From assembly GCF_009711345.1 (NCBI RefSeq), contig NZ_SMMA01000066.1, positions 451,469-515,468 of the forward strand: 64,000 nucleotides of DNA, written 5' to 3'. The notes under the pieces were generated by a model. It made no database searches and was not told the origin of the DNA. It worked only from the letters and a program-made list of their open reading frames with translations. The DNA is from Pseudovibrio flavus. GTDB taxonomy: Bacteria > Pseudomonadota > Alphaproteobacteria > Rhizobiales > Stappiaceae. Position numbers and translations under genes: made by a program. Shown here piece by piece: positions 63,887-64,000 of the stretch. Numbering within the stretch: the stretch's first letter is position 1; each line of letters opens with the position of its first letter.

Positions 63887-64000
<114 letters not shown>

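Overview
The window reads as chromosomal DNA of an alphaproteobacterium of the Rhizobiales/Hyphomicrobiales type. The moderate base composition and the mix of housekeeping and marine-type transport genes suggest a Stappiaceae-like organism such as Pseudovibrio. That assignment is an inference from gene content and order. The main pointers are the CBS / patatin / hisI / folE / Fe-S scaffold / yidD / thrS neighbourhood, the TPR-protein / ispE pair, DUF3126 and DUF2336 proteins, a PAS_5 regulator, tandem PilZ domains, CtrA-type boxes, and a tRNA-Tyr / tRNA-Gly / tuf cluster at the right edge.

Layout. 1-9 kb: two small secreted proteins; a reverse-strand operon of a MoxR ATPase, a CoxE-like VWA protein (apparently started at CTG) and a DUF1428 protein; a TrmN6-like methyltransferase with a DUF2007 protein; a polyprenyl diphosphate synthase; and a TPR protein with ispE, so both synthesis and chain elongation of isoprenoids are represented. 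9-16 kb: ppdK, a membrane c-di-GMP enzyme (CHASE4-like/GGDEF/EAL), radC and map. 16-23 kb: tRNA-Leu, a chemoreceptor, two tandem TrkH potassium transporters behind a highly structured leader, and sfsA. 23-29 kb: gpt, a CinA-like protein overlapping an FAD monooxygenase, a zinc-ribbon protein, an alpha/beta hydrolase, cysE, DUF3126, a small membrane protein and a gamma-carbonic-anhydrase homologue. 29-32 kb: a secreted transglutaminase-like protease, a double PilZ protein, a PAS_5 protein and an intergenic region with a CtrA box, repeated ATTCAAT half-sites and an orphan forward terminator, which suggests a small RNA. 32-41 kb: rhomboid protease, CBS protein, patatin, hisI, folE, Fe-S scaffold, yidD, tRNA-Tyr, ASCH protein, thrS and an acyltransferase.

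41-50 kb: a three-repeat secreted protein; a nitroreductase/flavin-reductase operon behind a perfect palindrome; a secreted protein; a degenerate CitE-like protein; a lytic transglycosylase, a DUF2336 protein and an Hpt phosphotransfer protein, possibly cell-cycle or motility linked; an MFS exporter; and nadK. 50-60 kb: anmK (cell-wall recycling), an ABC ATPase without permeases paired with a GH63-like glycosidase, two tandem NSS sodium symporters each behind a structured leader, a zinc-ADH-like oxidoreductase, and an eRF1/translational-machinery-like protein with a small His-rich partner. 60.6-62 kb is an accessory-looking patch on the 3' side of tRNA-Thr, with an orphan membrane protein and a decayed IS3-family transposase end. 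62-64 kb: rlmB, tRNA-Tyr (identical to the copy at 37.6 kb), tRNA-Gly and the first codons of tuf.

No CRISPR array, prophage or complete insertion sequence is visible. No obvious new defence or biosynthetic system stands out. The most interesting signals are regulatory: three structured leaders upstream of ion and solute transporters, candidate small RNAs, a probable CTG-initiated gene and a CitE homologue that seems to have lost its active site.
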